A DNA stretch of 39,011 bases from Candidatus Kaiserbacteria bacterium (GCA_016204695.1 JACQKD010000011.1:1-39011); one strand, 5' to 3'; shown: positions 9,888 through 18,775, counted from the stretch's first letter. Made by a program: numbers and translations. The notes: generated by a model from the sequence alone, not told the origin.

Positions 9888-11564
9888 ATGGTGAGAAGAG
9901 TGCTACAGGCAATGTATCGGGAGATACGCGGTCTTCACGAGGCCGCGTATATTCTTGCGCTTTTTGCGCTCGGTTCCCAGCTTCTCGCATTGGTGCGAGA
10001 CAAGTTGCTCGCATACCAATTCGGCGCGAGCGACCTCTCCGACATCTACTGGGCCGCCTTTCGCGTTCCTGACCTTCTCTTTGCGATCTTCGCCTCGGTG
10101 CTTTCGGTGTACGTGCTCATACCTTTTGTCGCCGAACGTATGCTTGAGAGCACAAGTAAGGCGCGCGACCTTCTCTCTGCGGTGTTTACTTGGTTTCTGT
10201 TTGGCTATGGCGCCGCGGCGGCGCTTATCGCGCTGTTTGCGCATACCATCATCGCGATGCTTTTCCCGGGATTTGACGCGGCGGAGCAGACCACGATGGT
10301 ACTCCTTATGCGTGTTCTGCTCTTGCAAGCGTTTTTCCTTTCCCTCTCAAACCTTTTCGGCGTGGTGACACAGCTCCATCGGAAATTTGTCCTCTATGCG
10401 ATAAGTCCGCTCTTGTACAATCTGGGTATCATCCTCGGCATCGTTGTGTTGTATCCGTTGTGGGGACTTTCCGGCATCGCACTCGGCGCCATGCTCGGCG
10501 CGGTTCTTCATCTGGGTATCCAAATACCGTTTGTTATCCACAGCGGTCTTGCACCGAGAGTAGTGTGGCGGGTTGATGTGCGAATGCTCGCGACAATCGC
10601 AAAGAGCTCGCTTCCGCGGGCGCTGGCGCTCACACTCCAGCAGTGCGTTCTTCTCGCCATCACAAGCATCGCGACGCTCATGGCGTCCGGTTCCGTGACG
10701 GTCTTGCAGTACGCGTACAATCTGCAAGCCGTTCCGCTGACCATCATCGGCGTGTCCTATTCGGTAGCGGCTTTTCCCACGCTTGCGCGACTCTATTCCG
10801 AAGGTGATCGAATTACGTTCCTTCAACATGTATATGCCGCACTCCGGCATATCATATTCTGGTCAATACCAATTACTGCGCTCTTTGTCGTTATCCGCGC
10901 CCAACTCGTGCGGGTGATCTATGGCGCCGGGGCATTTGACTGGAGCGATACGCGGCTGACCGCCGCCGTTCTTTCCCTCTTTGTCATCTCACTTGTCGCC
11001 CAATCGGTGCATCTCTTGATCGTTCGTGCGTATTACGCCGCGGGAAATACACGTACGCCGCTCGTGACGACCGCACTTTCTTCGGCGGGCATCGTCTGTG
11101 TCGCATTGCTTCTGCATGTATTCTATGCGCAGACGCCTGCGTTTGCGTTTGTACTCGCGTCGGTGTTTCGTGTGGAGAACGTGCCGGGCACCGAAGTCCT
11201 TGTTTTGCCGCTCGCGTTCTCCGGCATATTTCTTGTGCACAGCGTCATTTTGGTATACCTCTTCATGCGGCATTACGGCCGCGAAGCGCTCGGTGACCTC
11301 GTGCGGGTGCTTTTGCAGTCCTGCGGAGCGGGCATTGCCATCAGCGCAACCGCTTACATCTGCCTCAATATCCTCGTGGACGGATTCCGCACCGACACGG
11401 TCATGGGAGTTTTTCTGCAAGGGTTTATCGCCGGTACCATAGCACTTTTTGCCGGTGCACTGTTTCTCTTTGGTGTCGACAACCGGGAATCCAAGGAAAT
11501 CTGGCGGTCGTTCCATCGCCGTTTTTGGAAGGTGAGCCCCATTGTCCCGCAAGAGAAGGAGTAA
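9888..11564 (+). CDS. murJ: Lipid II flippase MurJ/MviN family
   Basis: ALGSQLLALVRDKLLAYQFGASDLSDIYWAAFRVPDLLF; multi-TM MATE-like architecture. Confidence 0.85.
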   Translation: MVRRVLQAMYREIRGLHEAAYILALFALGSQLLALVRDKLLAYQFGASDLSDIYWAAFRVPDLLFAIFASVLSVYVLIPFVAERMLESTSKARDLLSAVFTWFLFGYGAAAALIALFAHTIIAMLFPGFDAAEQTTMVLLMRVLLLQAFFLSLSNLFGVVTQLHRKFVLYAISPLLYNLGIILGIVVLYPLWGLSGIALGAMLGAVLHLGIQIPFVIHSGLAPRVVWRVDVRMLATIAKSSLPRALALTLQQCVLLAITSIATLMASGSVTVLQYAYNLQAVPLTIIGVSYSVAAFPTLARLYSEGDRITFLQHVYAALRHIIFWSIPITALFVVIRAQLVRVIYGAGAFDWSDTRLTAAVLSLFVISLVAQSVHLLIVRAYYAAGNTRTPLVTTALSSAGIVCVALLLHVFYAQTPAFAFVLASVFRVENVPGTEVLVLPLAFSGIFLVHSVILVYLFMRHYGREALGDLVRVLLQSCGAGIAISATAYICLNILVDGFRTDTVMGVFLQGFIAGTIALFAGALFLFGVDNRESKEIWRSFHRRFWKVSPIVPQEKE

Positions 11565-11571
11565 TACGTTT

Positions 11572-12681
11572 ATGAGTACCCCGGAAAGTACTGCAAAAGG
11601 CGGATCTAAAGATGTTTTGTCGCGTCGAGAATTTCTGAAAACCGCTGTCAGTGGCGCTGGCGCTACTGTGTTTTTCACAATGGAAGGCAGGCACGTATGG
11701 GCGGCTGAAGTAAAAGAAGGAATGTCATGGATCGAAGGGATTCGAGCATTGCGTAGTATCGTTTTCAAACCGGGAGCAGTCGAAGAATCCGCAATTTTTA
11801 TAAAAGGGAAGTATGGCGCAGGTCGATGGAGCGTTCCTCAGGAAGGAAAGCAAGGCAACGTAGACATTGTATACGAAGATCTTGGCGAAGTGGCGGAGAT
11901 GGTACGGAAAAACGAGCTTGAGGAAATTATGATCGCACATGTGCATGTACTTGATGGTGTTTCTCGCGGATATACTATGACAAAAGAAATCGAATCCCAG
12001 ATGCAAGTCGGGACACAGACGCGCCTCGTCTTACCACCGAGTTATCACGACGTTGCGATAGCAAGAGCGCGCATGCCTCGTGTCGATGGCGAGGGGCTTG
12101 AAGAAATACCGAGACGGCTACTAAAAGAGGTGGTTGTCGATCCGCGTGGCGTTTGGATCTATCAACATGAGACAGATCCGAATGGCGCCTTCACAAAAGG
12201 GTATGCGGAAGCACTTGCACTAGCCGAACGATTCGCACCAGAGATGGAGGCGTTGTTGGAGAATTTTACGAAGAGTGAACTTCTTGCGTTTCTTGATTTG
12301 AAACGCTATAGAGGGGGTTCTTTAGGCACAGCTGATCCTGGAGATACGCTTTCCCATATACGTATCAAAGCGCAGGTGGCCGCTACATATGCACTTAGAT
12401 CAAATAACCTATCATGGATTGATCTTGAGGACTCCGCTCCGCTCCAACGTTGTCTTGCAAGTGCAAGTGAGGCGACACGGCGGGCATATGACGATTATAT
12501 CGTCTCTCTGAAAGAGTACAGGACAAAAGTCCACAATCTATATGATTCACAGGAGACATTTATCCAAAAGTCGGCGGAGAACACTGTTACGTCGGAAGAT
12601 TACATCGCCTTGAAGAGAGCGTATTACGAGGTCAGCGGTGTTGCCATTGATTTTGTCTCTTACGATGATATAGGCCTTTAG
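11572..12681 (+). CDS. Hypothetical protein with Tat signal peptide
   Basis: MSTPESTAKGGSKDVLSRREFLKTAVSGAGATVFF (S-R-R-x-F-L-K). No family recognised for the body. Confidence 0.7.
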   Translation: MSTPESTAKGGSKDVLSRREFLKTAVSGAGATVFFTMEGRHVWAAEVKEGMSWIEGIRALRSIVFKPGAVEESAIFIKGKYGAGRWSVPQEGKQGNVDIVYEDLGEVAEMVRKNELEEIMIAHVHVLDGVSRGYTMTKEIESQMQVGTQTRLVLPPSYHDVAIARARMPRVDGEGLEEIPRRLLKEVVVDPRGVWIYQHETDPNGAFTKGYAEALALAERFAPEMEALLENFTKSELLAFLDLKRYRGGSLGTADPGDTLSHIRIKAQVAATYALRSNNLSWIDLEDSAPLQRCLASASEATRRAYDDYIVSLKEYRTKVHNLYDSQETFIQKSAENTVTSEDYIALKRAYYEVSGVAIDFVSYDDIGL

Positions 12682-12751
12682 TCATTGTCACTGAACAGTG
12701 CCTTTTATTGATATCTGGCCAAATCATCCGTCTTTCTGTACAGTTGCTCTC

Positions 12752-14749
12752 ATGAAGCAGATCAGGAATTTTTCGATTATTGCGCACATTGACCACGGGA
12801 AGTCGACGCTTGCCGACCGTATGCTTGAGGTGACGGGGACGGTCGAAGCGAGGAAAATGAAAGAGCAAGTGCTCGACTCGATGGAGCTTGAGCGCGAGCG
12901 CGGTATCACCATCAAGATGCAACCCGTCCGGATGATGTATCATCCGGACAATCAAAAAGAGGATGGAGTTTTGTACGAGCTCAATCTCATCGACACGCCA
13001 GGACACATTGATTTTTCATACGAAGTCTCGCGTGCGCTCAAGGCGGTCGAAGGCGTCCTGCTTCTCGTGGACTCGACGCAGGGCGTGCAAGCTCAGACGT
13101 TGACGACGCTCGAGATGGCGCGGAGCGAAGGACTTGCGATTATTCCCGTGCTTACGAAGATAGACATGCCGCACGCTCGCGTATCCGAAGTGACCGCAGA
13201 GATTGTTGCACTACTCGGCTGTTTGCCGGAGGATGTGCGGCTTGTCTCGGGCAAAACAGGGGAGGGTGTGCGGGAATTGCTGGATGCGATTTGTGTGCGC
13301 ATCCCGCCCCCTTACAGGGGCAGTACACCTTGCGGCTCTTTTGTTTCGCAAAGCTCACAAAACAGCTCGCAAGGTCTTGCGGGAGCGTCCCACGCTCCCT
13401 CACCGCGCCCTTCGGGCGCGGCGGCCTTCCGCGGACTCATCTTCGACTTTCAATATTCAAACCACCGCGGGGTGACGGTTTTTTTGCGCGTGTTCGACGG
13501 AAGCGTGAAAAAGGGCGACCATCTCTACTTCCATGCGGCGAAAAAGACATTTCAAGCGCTTGAAGTCGGCATGCTCACGCCTGCGGAGCGGCCGCTCGAC
13601 GCGCTCGTTGCCGGAGAAATCGGCTATATCGTGACCGGCATCAAAGAGCCGGGTATTGCCTCGGTCGGCGATACGCTTCTGAATGAAAAAACGCGCGGCG
13701 AGGCGCTCGCCGGATACTTCGAACCGAAGCCCGTCGTGTGGGCGTCTGTCTTTACAGAAAGTCAGGATGATTTTACGCAACTGCGGCAGTCACTCGACCG
13801 GCTGAAGCTCTCCGATTCGTCGCTTTCGTACGAGGAGGAGTCCTCGGGCATCTTGGGCCGCGGATTCCGGTGCGGCTTCTTGGGCATGTTGCATCTTGAG
13901 ATCGTCACCGAGCGCCTCAAGCGCGAGTTCAACCTCAATCTCATCATTACCGCGCCCTCGATTGCGTACGAAGTGACGTGGGAGACGGGCAAGGAACATG
14001 ACAAAACCGAATTTATCTACGCTCCCTCGCGTTTTCCCGACCACGGCGCTCCGGCATCGATACGCGAGCCGTGGGTGCGCGTACGCATCATTCTGCCGCC
14101 GGAGTATCTCGGGTCCGTCATGACACTTCTCTACGACCATGAAGGCGAAATCGATGACACGGAGGTATTCGGTGAGGAAGCGCGGGGCGCTTCCGCAAGA
14201 CCTTCCGAGGAATTTCTGGAGCGAAGCGAACAGAAATACCCGGAAGGTGTACAGCGCCGGTACGGTGACGGGCGCAATCTTCTCTCGGTCTTGATGCCAC
14301 TTCGCGAGCTCATGCGTAACTTTTTCGACAAGCTCAAAAACGCGACCTCCGGCTACGCGTCCCTCTCATACGAAATGGCGGATATGCGTCCGGCCGAAGT
14401 CGAGCGGCTCGATGTGCTCGTCGCCGAAGAAATCGTGCCGGCGTTTTCGCGCGTGGTGGGCCGCAGACGGGTCGAACTTGAAGCCCAACAGGTGGTGGAG
14501 AAGCTCCACGGCATCTTGCCGCGCCAGCTTTTCACGACCAAGATTCAGGGCAGAGCGATGGGGCGCATTATTTCGTCTCGCACCATTTCTGCGCTCAAAA
14601 AAGATGTCACCGGCTATCTCTACGGCGGCGACATTACGCGCAAGATGAAGCTCCGCGAAAAGCAAAAGAAAGGCAAAAAACGCATGCAAGCGACCGGCAA
14701 GGTGAACATCCCCCCGGAGGTCTTCATGCAAATGGTACGGTCGGAGTGA
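12752..14749 (+). CDS. lepA: Elongation factor 4 (LepA), interrupted by two in-frame repeat-encoded insertions
   Basis: MKQIRNFSIIAHIDHGKSTLADRM G1; RGITIKMQ; DTPGHIDF; TKIDMP; CRASFS-like C-terminus LPRQLFTTKIQGRAMGRIISSRTISALKKDVTGYLYGGDITRKMKL. Confidence 0.95.
   Translation: MKQIRNFSIIAHIDHGKSTLADRMLEVTGTVEARKMKEQVLDSMELERERGITIKMQPVRMMYHPDNQKEDGVLYELNLIDTPGHIDFSYEVSRALKAVEGVLLLVDSTQGVQAQTLTTLEMARSEGLAIIPVLTKIDMPHARVSEVTAEIVALLGCLPEDVRLVSGKTGEGVRELLDAICVRIPPPYRGSTPCGSFVSQSSQNSSQGLAGASHAPSPRPSGAAAFRGLIFDFQYSNHRGVTVFLRVFDGSVKKGDHLYFHAAKKTFQALEVGMLTPAERPLDALVAGEIGYIVTGIKEPGIASVGDTLLNEKTRGEALAGYFEPKPVVWASVFTESQDDFTQLRQSLDRLKLSDSSLSYEEESSGILGRGFRCGFLGMLHLEIVTERLKREFNLNLIITAPSIAYEVTWETGKEHDKTEFIYAPSRFPDHGAPASIREPWVRVRIILPPEYLGSVMTLLYDHEGEIDDTEVFGEEARGASARPSEEFLERSEQKYPEGVQRRYGDGRNLLSVLMPLRELMRNFFDKLKNATSGYASLSYEMADMRPAEVERLDVLVAEEIVPAFSRVVGRRRVELEAQQVVEKLHGILPRQLFTTKIQGRAMGRIISSRTISALKKDVTGYLYGGDITRKMKLREKQKKGKKRMQATGKVNIPPEVFMQMVRSE
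13304..13402 (-). repeat. Structured repeat family 1, copy B1 (inside lepA, inverse orientation to the gene)
   Basis: Reverse complement ggtgagggagcgtgggacgctcccgcaagaccttgcgagctgttttgt...aacaaaagagccgcaaggtgtactgcccctgtaaggggg. 99 nt between near-direct repeats ccgccccct/ccgcgccct. Confidence 0.82.
14170..14262 (+). repeat. Structured repeat family 1, copy B2 (inside lepA)
   Basis: cggtga|ggaagcgcggggcgcttccgcaagaccttccgaggaatttctg..cagaaatacccggaaggtgtacagcgccggta|cggtga. 93 nt (31 codons) between exact 6-nt direct repeats. Confidence 0.85.
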
Positions 14750-14845
14750 TGATGGGATTCCGCCCGCACTCCGTCGAGTGTGCCGTTATCGCAGGCGGTG
14801 TACCCGGAGCGGTTCGGATGGTGAGGTGGCAGGCATCCTCCCGGC

Positions 14846-14962
14846 CTATTGGCCGAATAGCGATCCTCCGGAATAGAAAAAGACCATGCTGATGATAATC
14901 ACGACCGAGAGTACGGTCCACACCCACTTGATCACCGCCTTTGTACGCTTGTGGTAGAGCAT
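14846..14962 (-). CDS. Small single-TM membrane protein (38 aa)
   Basis: MLYHKRTKAVIKWVWTVLSVVIIISMVFFYSGGSLFGQ*, basic N-terminus plus TM helix, divergent from the FtsB-like gene. Confidence 0.5.
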   Translation of the reverse strand: MLYHKRTKAVIKWVWTVLSVVIIISMVFFYSGGSLFGQ

Positions 14963-14999
14963 TTTGGGGGATTGCGATTTTGAGCATATAATACCACAC

Positions 15000-15398
15000 G
15001 TGTTCGACTTTCACGAAAAGCGGAAGATCAAGAGCTGGCTTTTTTCGAAGCCGATGATCGCGGTATTGTTGATTGCTTCGGCGCTTTTTGCAACGAGCGT
15101 CTATGAGCGCTATAAAAAGGAACGCGAGACGGCCGAAAAACACGCCGAACGGCTCATCGAGCTCGATCGTCTCAAGGCCCATGCCGCCGCGCTTGAGGCG
15201 GACGTCGAATATATGGAGAGCAATCGCGGCATCGAAGAAGAGATTAGAGATCGCTTTGATGCGGTGAAGAAAGGGGAACAGGCGGTGGTCGTGATGAATG
15301 AAGCGCCGGTTACTTCTTCCACCACGTCCGCGGCTCCGGTACTTCCGGAAGTTGTTTCAGCCGAGGGAGCTTTTTCGTGGCTCTTTTTCTGGAGATAA
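15000..15398 (+). CDS. Septum formation initiator (FtsB/DivIC-like) protein, GTG start
   Basis: Single TM followed by coiled coil RLKAHAAALEADVEYMESNRGIEEEIRDRFDAVKKGEQAVVVMNE. Confidence 0.7.
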   Translation: MFDFHEKRKIKSWLFSKPMIAVLLIASALFATSVYERYKKERETAEKHAERLIELDRLKAHAAALEADVEYMESNRGIEEEIRDRFDAVKKGEQAVVVMNEAPVTSSTTSAAPVLPEVVSAEGAFSWLFFWR

Positions 15399-15420
15399 CA
15401 AAATATACAAGAGACATATT

Positions 15421-15491
15421 GCGGGATTAGTTTAGTGGCAGAATGCGACCTTCCCAAGGTTGAGGCACCGGTCCGATTCCGGTATCCCGCA
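15421..15491 (+). tRNA. tRNA-Gly (CCC)
   Basis: gcgggat...atcccgc acceptor stem, anticodon loop ttcccaa, T-loop ttccgattccgg-type arm. Confidence 0.92.
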
Positions 15492-15590
15492 CAAAAATAA
15501 GGAGGACAGTGCGGAGCGCTGGACGACTATATTTTTGTAGCGGGATACCGGAATCGGAAACCGGAGGCGGTATACAAGACGAGCGGAACG
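15467..15590 (+). repeat. tRNA-associated element: inverted copy of the tRNA-Gly 3' end plus a conserved 30-mer
   Basis: accggtccgattccggtatcccgcacaaaaata (15467-15499) vs tatttttgtagcgggataccggaatcggaaaccgg (15530-15564). ccggaggcggtatacaagacgagcggaacg at 15561-15590. Confidence 0.8.
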
Positions 15591-15617
15591 CGGAGCGTTA
15601 CGCGACTATACACGCAA

Positions 15618-16724
15618 CTATTCTCCATAAGGCGCCAACTTCCCATCCTTGAATTGATAGGTGAGCAGAGGAACGGAGACAGAGCGGTCTTGATTGAACC
15701 GGAAGCTGTGTACGGCGGTGTTGCCTGTTCTGCCGACGAGCTCTGTCACTATATCTTCCATGCGAAAGTCGCTCTCTTTAAGCAGGTCGAACAGGAGTGT
15801 TGCTGAAGAATGTGCAAGCGCCGCGAGATAGTCGGGCTCGATGCCGTATCGCTCTTCGTACTTGGCGATAAAGGCCGGATCGTACTCGCTTGAGAGAAGC
15901 GCTCCGAAATAAACGCCGGGTGCCTCTGTCCCGAAGATGTCACGCAGTCCGTCGTTGTTCACGTCCGTGCCGATATAGAGGGGGATGTCTTTGCCGAGCG
16001 GAGCATATTGTCGGAGCATGACCGCACCCTCGGGAGCGGCAAACATCGCGAATACGACATCCGGTTTTGTCGCAACCGCCTTCGCGATCTGTGTGCGAAA
16101 GTCTTTTGTCGTTCCGGAGACCACTTTTTCCACGCCGACGATGGTGATTTCGTCCGCGTACTCCTTCAGCAATGTCTCCGCTTGCAAGCCCAGTTCGCTT
16201 TGCTCGGTGAAAAAATACACGTTTTTCCAACTCATCCGTTTCATGAAGTCGACCTCGTGGCGCACTTGCTCCCGAAGCCCCGGGTAGATGCAAAAGAGAA
16301 TCGGGTATTCCGTGAACCGGTCATCGCAAGTCGAGACGGCGATAGCGGCGGCGAGTCCGCTTGTATCGAGCGTAGGTGCCACGGAAAGCGTCTGTGCAGG
16401 ACCAAGTGGGCCGATAATGATATCCGCGTGATCTTGTTTTGTTATCTTTGTGAACGACGTCACTGCGGCTGCCGGTGTGAATCCGCCCGTATCCTCGTAT
16501 ATGAGGCGAATTTTTTCGGAGCTGAAGCCGCTCTCTTCGAAAGCGATGTCAAGCCCGTGTCGGACGTTCTCACCGAGGTCTGCAAGTTCTCCGGAAAGGG
16601 GCATGACGAGGCCGATCTTCACCGGGTCATCGGGCATTTTGTCCGGCGGAGCCATCAACCACCAACCGAATAATGCGACAGCGACTACAACGAGCACGGG
16701 CCAAAAGTATTTTTTATTTTGCAT
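15618..16724 (-). CDS. ABC transporter substrate-binding protein (branched-chain amino acid type, Peripla_BP_6)
   Basis: DPVKIGLVMPLSGELADLGENVRHGLDIAFEESG; VIIGPLGPAQTLSVAP; YIGTDVNNDGLRDIFG. Confidence 0.85.
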   Translation of the reverse strand: MQNKKYFWPVLVVVAVALFGWWLMAPPDKMPDDPVKIGLVMPLSGELADLGENVRHGLDIAFEESGFSSEKIRLIYEDTGGFTPAAAVTSFTKITKQDHADIIIGPLGPAQTLSVAPTLDTSGLAAAIAVSTCDDRFTEYPILFCIYPGLREQVRHEVDFMKRMSWKNVYFFTEQSELGLQAETLLKEYADEITIVGVEKVVSGTTKDFRTQIAKAVATKPDVVFAMFAAPEGAVMLRQYAPLGKDIPLYIGTDVNNDGLRDIFGTEAPGVYFGALLSSEYDPAFIAKYEERYGIEPDYLAALAHSSATLLFDLLKESDFRMEDIVTELVGRTGNTAVHSFRFNQDRSVSVPLLTYQFKDGKLAPYGE

Positions 16725-16785
16725 AGGTTGCTTAATTACGGTACTTCCACTGTCCTCCCCTGAGAAGTTTTCGTCAAAATTTAAT

Positions 16786-16891
16786 TACCAAAGGTGGATA
16801 ATTCGATATAACCGCTTATTTCAAGCCGCACCATTAAATAAATTTCGACGTTCAGAACGTCGTTTATTTGACAGTCACATGACCTTTGGTA
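16786..16891. promoter_or_regulatory. Nested inverted repeats upstream of the TrmB-like gene (possible operator or structured leader)
   Basis: taccaaaggt (16786-16795) ... acctttggta (16882-16891); inner aaataaa-ttt-cgacgttcagaacgtcg-tttattt. Confidence 0.5.
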
Positions 16892-16901
16892 GTGTTGGGT
16901 C

Positions 16902-17660
16902 GTGAATGACACAGCAAAGCAACTCGCCGCCGTATTTCATCTGAGCGCGTACGAAGCGCGTCTTTATATGGCGGCACTTGATGAAATGGACGGTACGGTG
17001 AGCGATCTTGCCGAACGTGCGGCTATCCCGCGGACAGCGGTATATCCGCCGCTAAAGGCGCTTATTGCGAAAGGATTTATCACAGCACTCAAGTCGCACA
17101 GGAAACACACTCGCTATCGTGCGATTGAGCCGAAGTATCTTGAACATATCTTCGAACGACGCCGTGTCGACCTGAAAGATATCATCGGGCGCTTCAGTCA
17201 GGGCATCTCAAACGATTCGGGTGAGATGCGTGTTCAGTATTTTGAAGGGCGCGGCGGCGTGGAGACGGCAGTCGAGATATTTTTAAGTGAAGCAAAGTCA
17301 AAAGTATGGAAAACGTTTGAAAATCCTGCCTATGCCGAGTATTTCTTCGGGTCGCGGTACTTTGAAGACTATGTGGATCGTCGCGTGGCAAAAGGTATAC
17401 GATGCCGCGTCGTTATTCCTTCGCGCGAGCATACCCCGTGGATGAAACAAATCATGGCTGTGGCGGAAGAGAAGTTGCTCGATATTCGCATCGTATCCCC
17501 GGAACTCTATCCTATTGAAGCCACTATTGCAGTTGGCGGAGACTGGATTCTCGCGGTTTCCGTGCAACAAAGGCCGTTTGCAATCATTGTGAAAAATGTT
17601 CCGCTTGCGCGCACTCTGAAGAGCCTCCACGATATGGTGTGGGATCGGTTTGCCGCGTAA
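16902..17660 (+). CDS. TrmB-like helix-turn-helix transcriptional regulator
   Basis: LAAVFHLSAYEARLYMAALDEMDGTVSDLAERAAIPRTAVYPPLKALIAKGFI; PLD-like sensor domain downstream. Confidence 0.82.
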   Translation: MNDTAKQLAAVFHLSAYEARLYMAALDEMDGTVSDLAERAAIPRTAVYPPLKALIAKGFITALKSHRKHTRYRAIEPKYLEHIFERRRVDLKDIIGRFSQGISNDSGEMRVQYFEGRGGVETAVEIFLSEAKSKVWKTFENPAYAEYFFGSRYFEDYVDRRVAKGIRCRVVIPSREHTPWMKQIMAVAEEKLLDIRIVSPELYPIEATIAVGGDWILAVSVQQRPFAIIVKNVPLARTLKSLHDMVWDRFAA

Positions 17661-17738
17661 CTCGATTTTTAAGAAATAAAATATGCCCACTGTCCACATT
17701 CTGCTATACTATAGAACCTTATGAGATAATACATACGC

Positions 17739-17972
17739 ATGAACGTTACTATCTACAGCACGCCAACTTGCCATTTCTGCCATGCCGCAAAAGAGTTTTT
17801 CAAGGAACATAACGTCAAATATGAAGACTTTAATGTTGCCGAAAATATGGAAAAGCGCAAAGAGATGATCGAGATGACGGGACAGATGGGCGTGCCGGTT
17901 ATCAAAATCGGGGATGACATCATTGTTGGTTTTGACGAAGGAAAGATGCGGCAGTTGCTCGGGATTTCGTAG
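17739..17972 (+). CDS. Glutaredoxin-family protein
   Basis: MNVTIYSTPTCHFCHAAKEFF (CxxC), GVPVIKIGDDIIVGFDEGKM. Confidence 0.9.
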   Translation: MNVTIYSTPTCHFCHAAKEFFKEHNVKYEDFNVAENMEKRKEMIEMTGQMGVPVIKIGDDIIVGFDEGKMRQLLGIS

Positions 17973-17997
17973 GTTATTGACAACGATTGTTCGCTCC

Positions 17998-18078
17998 CTG
18001 TATGAAATTTCTGTGAAATTTCATACAGAAGCTTCGCTCGGAGAAATAATGAAAATGTATTTTCATTATCCTCCTTAC
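17998..18078 (+). repeat. Hairpin repeat copy F1 upstream of tRNA-Arg
   Basis: ctgtatgaaattt-ctg..-aaatttcatacag hairpin, then aagcttcgctcggagaaataatgaaaatgtattttcattatcctcc. Similar to 20104-20153. Confidence 0.55.
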
Positions 18079-18080
18079 TT

Positions 18081-18152
18081 GCTCCCGTAGTTCAATGGAT
18101 AGAACGGCCGCGTCCTAAGCGGGTAATGTCAGTTCGATTCTGGCCGGGAGCA
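18081..18152 (+). tRNA. tRNA-Arg (CCT)
   Basis: gctcccg...cgggagc acceptor; anticodon loop gtcctaa; T-arm gttcgattc. Confidence 0.88.
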
Positions 18153-18220
18153 CCGGAAGGGTTTTTGCACAGTGCGCCTGTTTTGTTTGTGCTCGCGGAG
18201 GATATACTTGTCACGTAACT

Positions 18221-18763
18221 ATGGATTTTTTAATTGAGTCCTTCAAACATTGGCCGACGATAGGAGCCTTTGCACCATGTTCGTCCGCCGTTGCGGAGAA
18301 GATGACCAGACCCGTCGATTTCTCTCGTGCGCGGGTGCTTGTTGAATTCGGCGGTGGCACGGGAGCGATCACCAAAACCATCCTTGCTCGGATGCGGCCG
18401 GATGCGGAACTGGTCTCCTTTGAGCTTTTGCCTGCGTTTGTTTCCGCGCTCAAGCGCATACCGGACTCGCGACTGACGGTGGTGCATGATTCGGCCGCAA
18501 ACCTCGGAGCGTATCTTGCCGCGCGAGAAATAGAAAAAGCCGATGCGATTATCTCGACGCTCCCGGTCGGTACCATGAATAAAGCCCTCCGCGCACGCAT
18601 CTTTGAGGAGGTGAAGGGTGCGCTTGGTACGGGCGGTCGGTATGTGCAAATCCAGTATTCACTGCTTTCTTGGAAGGAGATTAAACGAAACTTTCCCGAA
18701 ACGTCGCTCGATTTCACGCCCCGCAACTTTCCTCCGGCGTTTTTCTACATCTGCGAGCGGTGA
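18221..18763 (+). CDS. SAM-dependent methyltransferase (phospholipid N-methyltransferase / rRNA dimethylase-like)
   Basis: VLVEFGGGTGAITKTILARM motif I; MDFLIESFKHWPTIGAFAPCSSAVAEKM as in PmtA-like proteins. Confidence 0.75.
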   Translation: MDFLIESFKHWPTIGAFAPCSSAVAEKMTRPVDFSRARVLVEFGGGTGAITKTILARMRPDAELVSFELLPAFVSALKRIPDSRLTVVHDSAANLGAYLAAREIEKADAIISTLPVGTMNKALRARIFEEVKGALGTGGRYVQIQYSLLSWKEIKRNFPETSLDFTPRNFPPAFFYICER

Positions 18764-18775
18764 GCGATAGACAGG

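Noticed and set aside
12000-12090. JAMM/MPN metalloprotease call for the Tat-signal protein
   Set aside because: H-x-H to S-x-x-D spacing is far longer than in typical JAMM motifs; kept only as a hypothesis.
12752-14749. Inteins or group I/II introns as the explanation of the extra LepA/TsaD segments
   Set aside because: The insertions are only about 27-60 codons, lack splicing-domain motifs, have no stops, and match dispersed hairpin repeats found elsewhere in the window.
18152-18215. Third copy of the tRNA-tail element after tRNA-Arg (gtgctcgcggaggatatacttg)
   Set aside because: Only weak resemblance to the inverted tRNA end and to ggaggcggtatacaag; too degenerate to claim.
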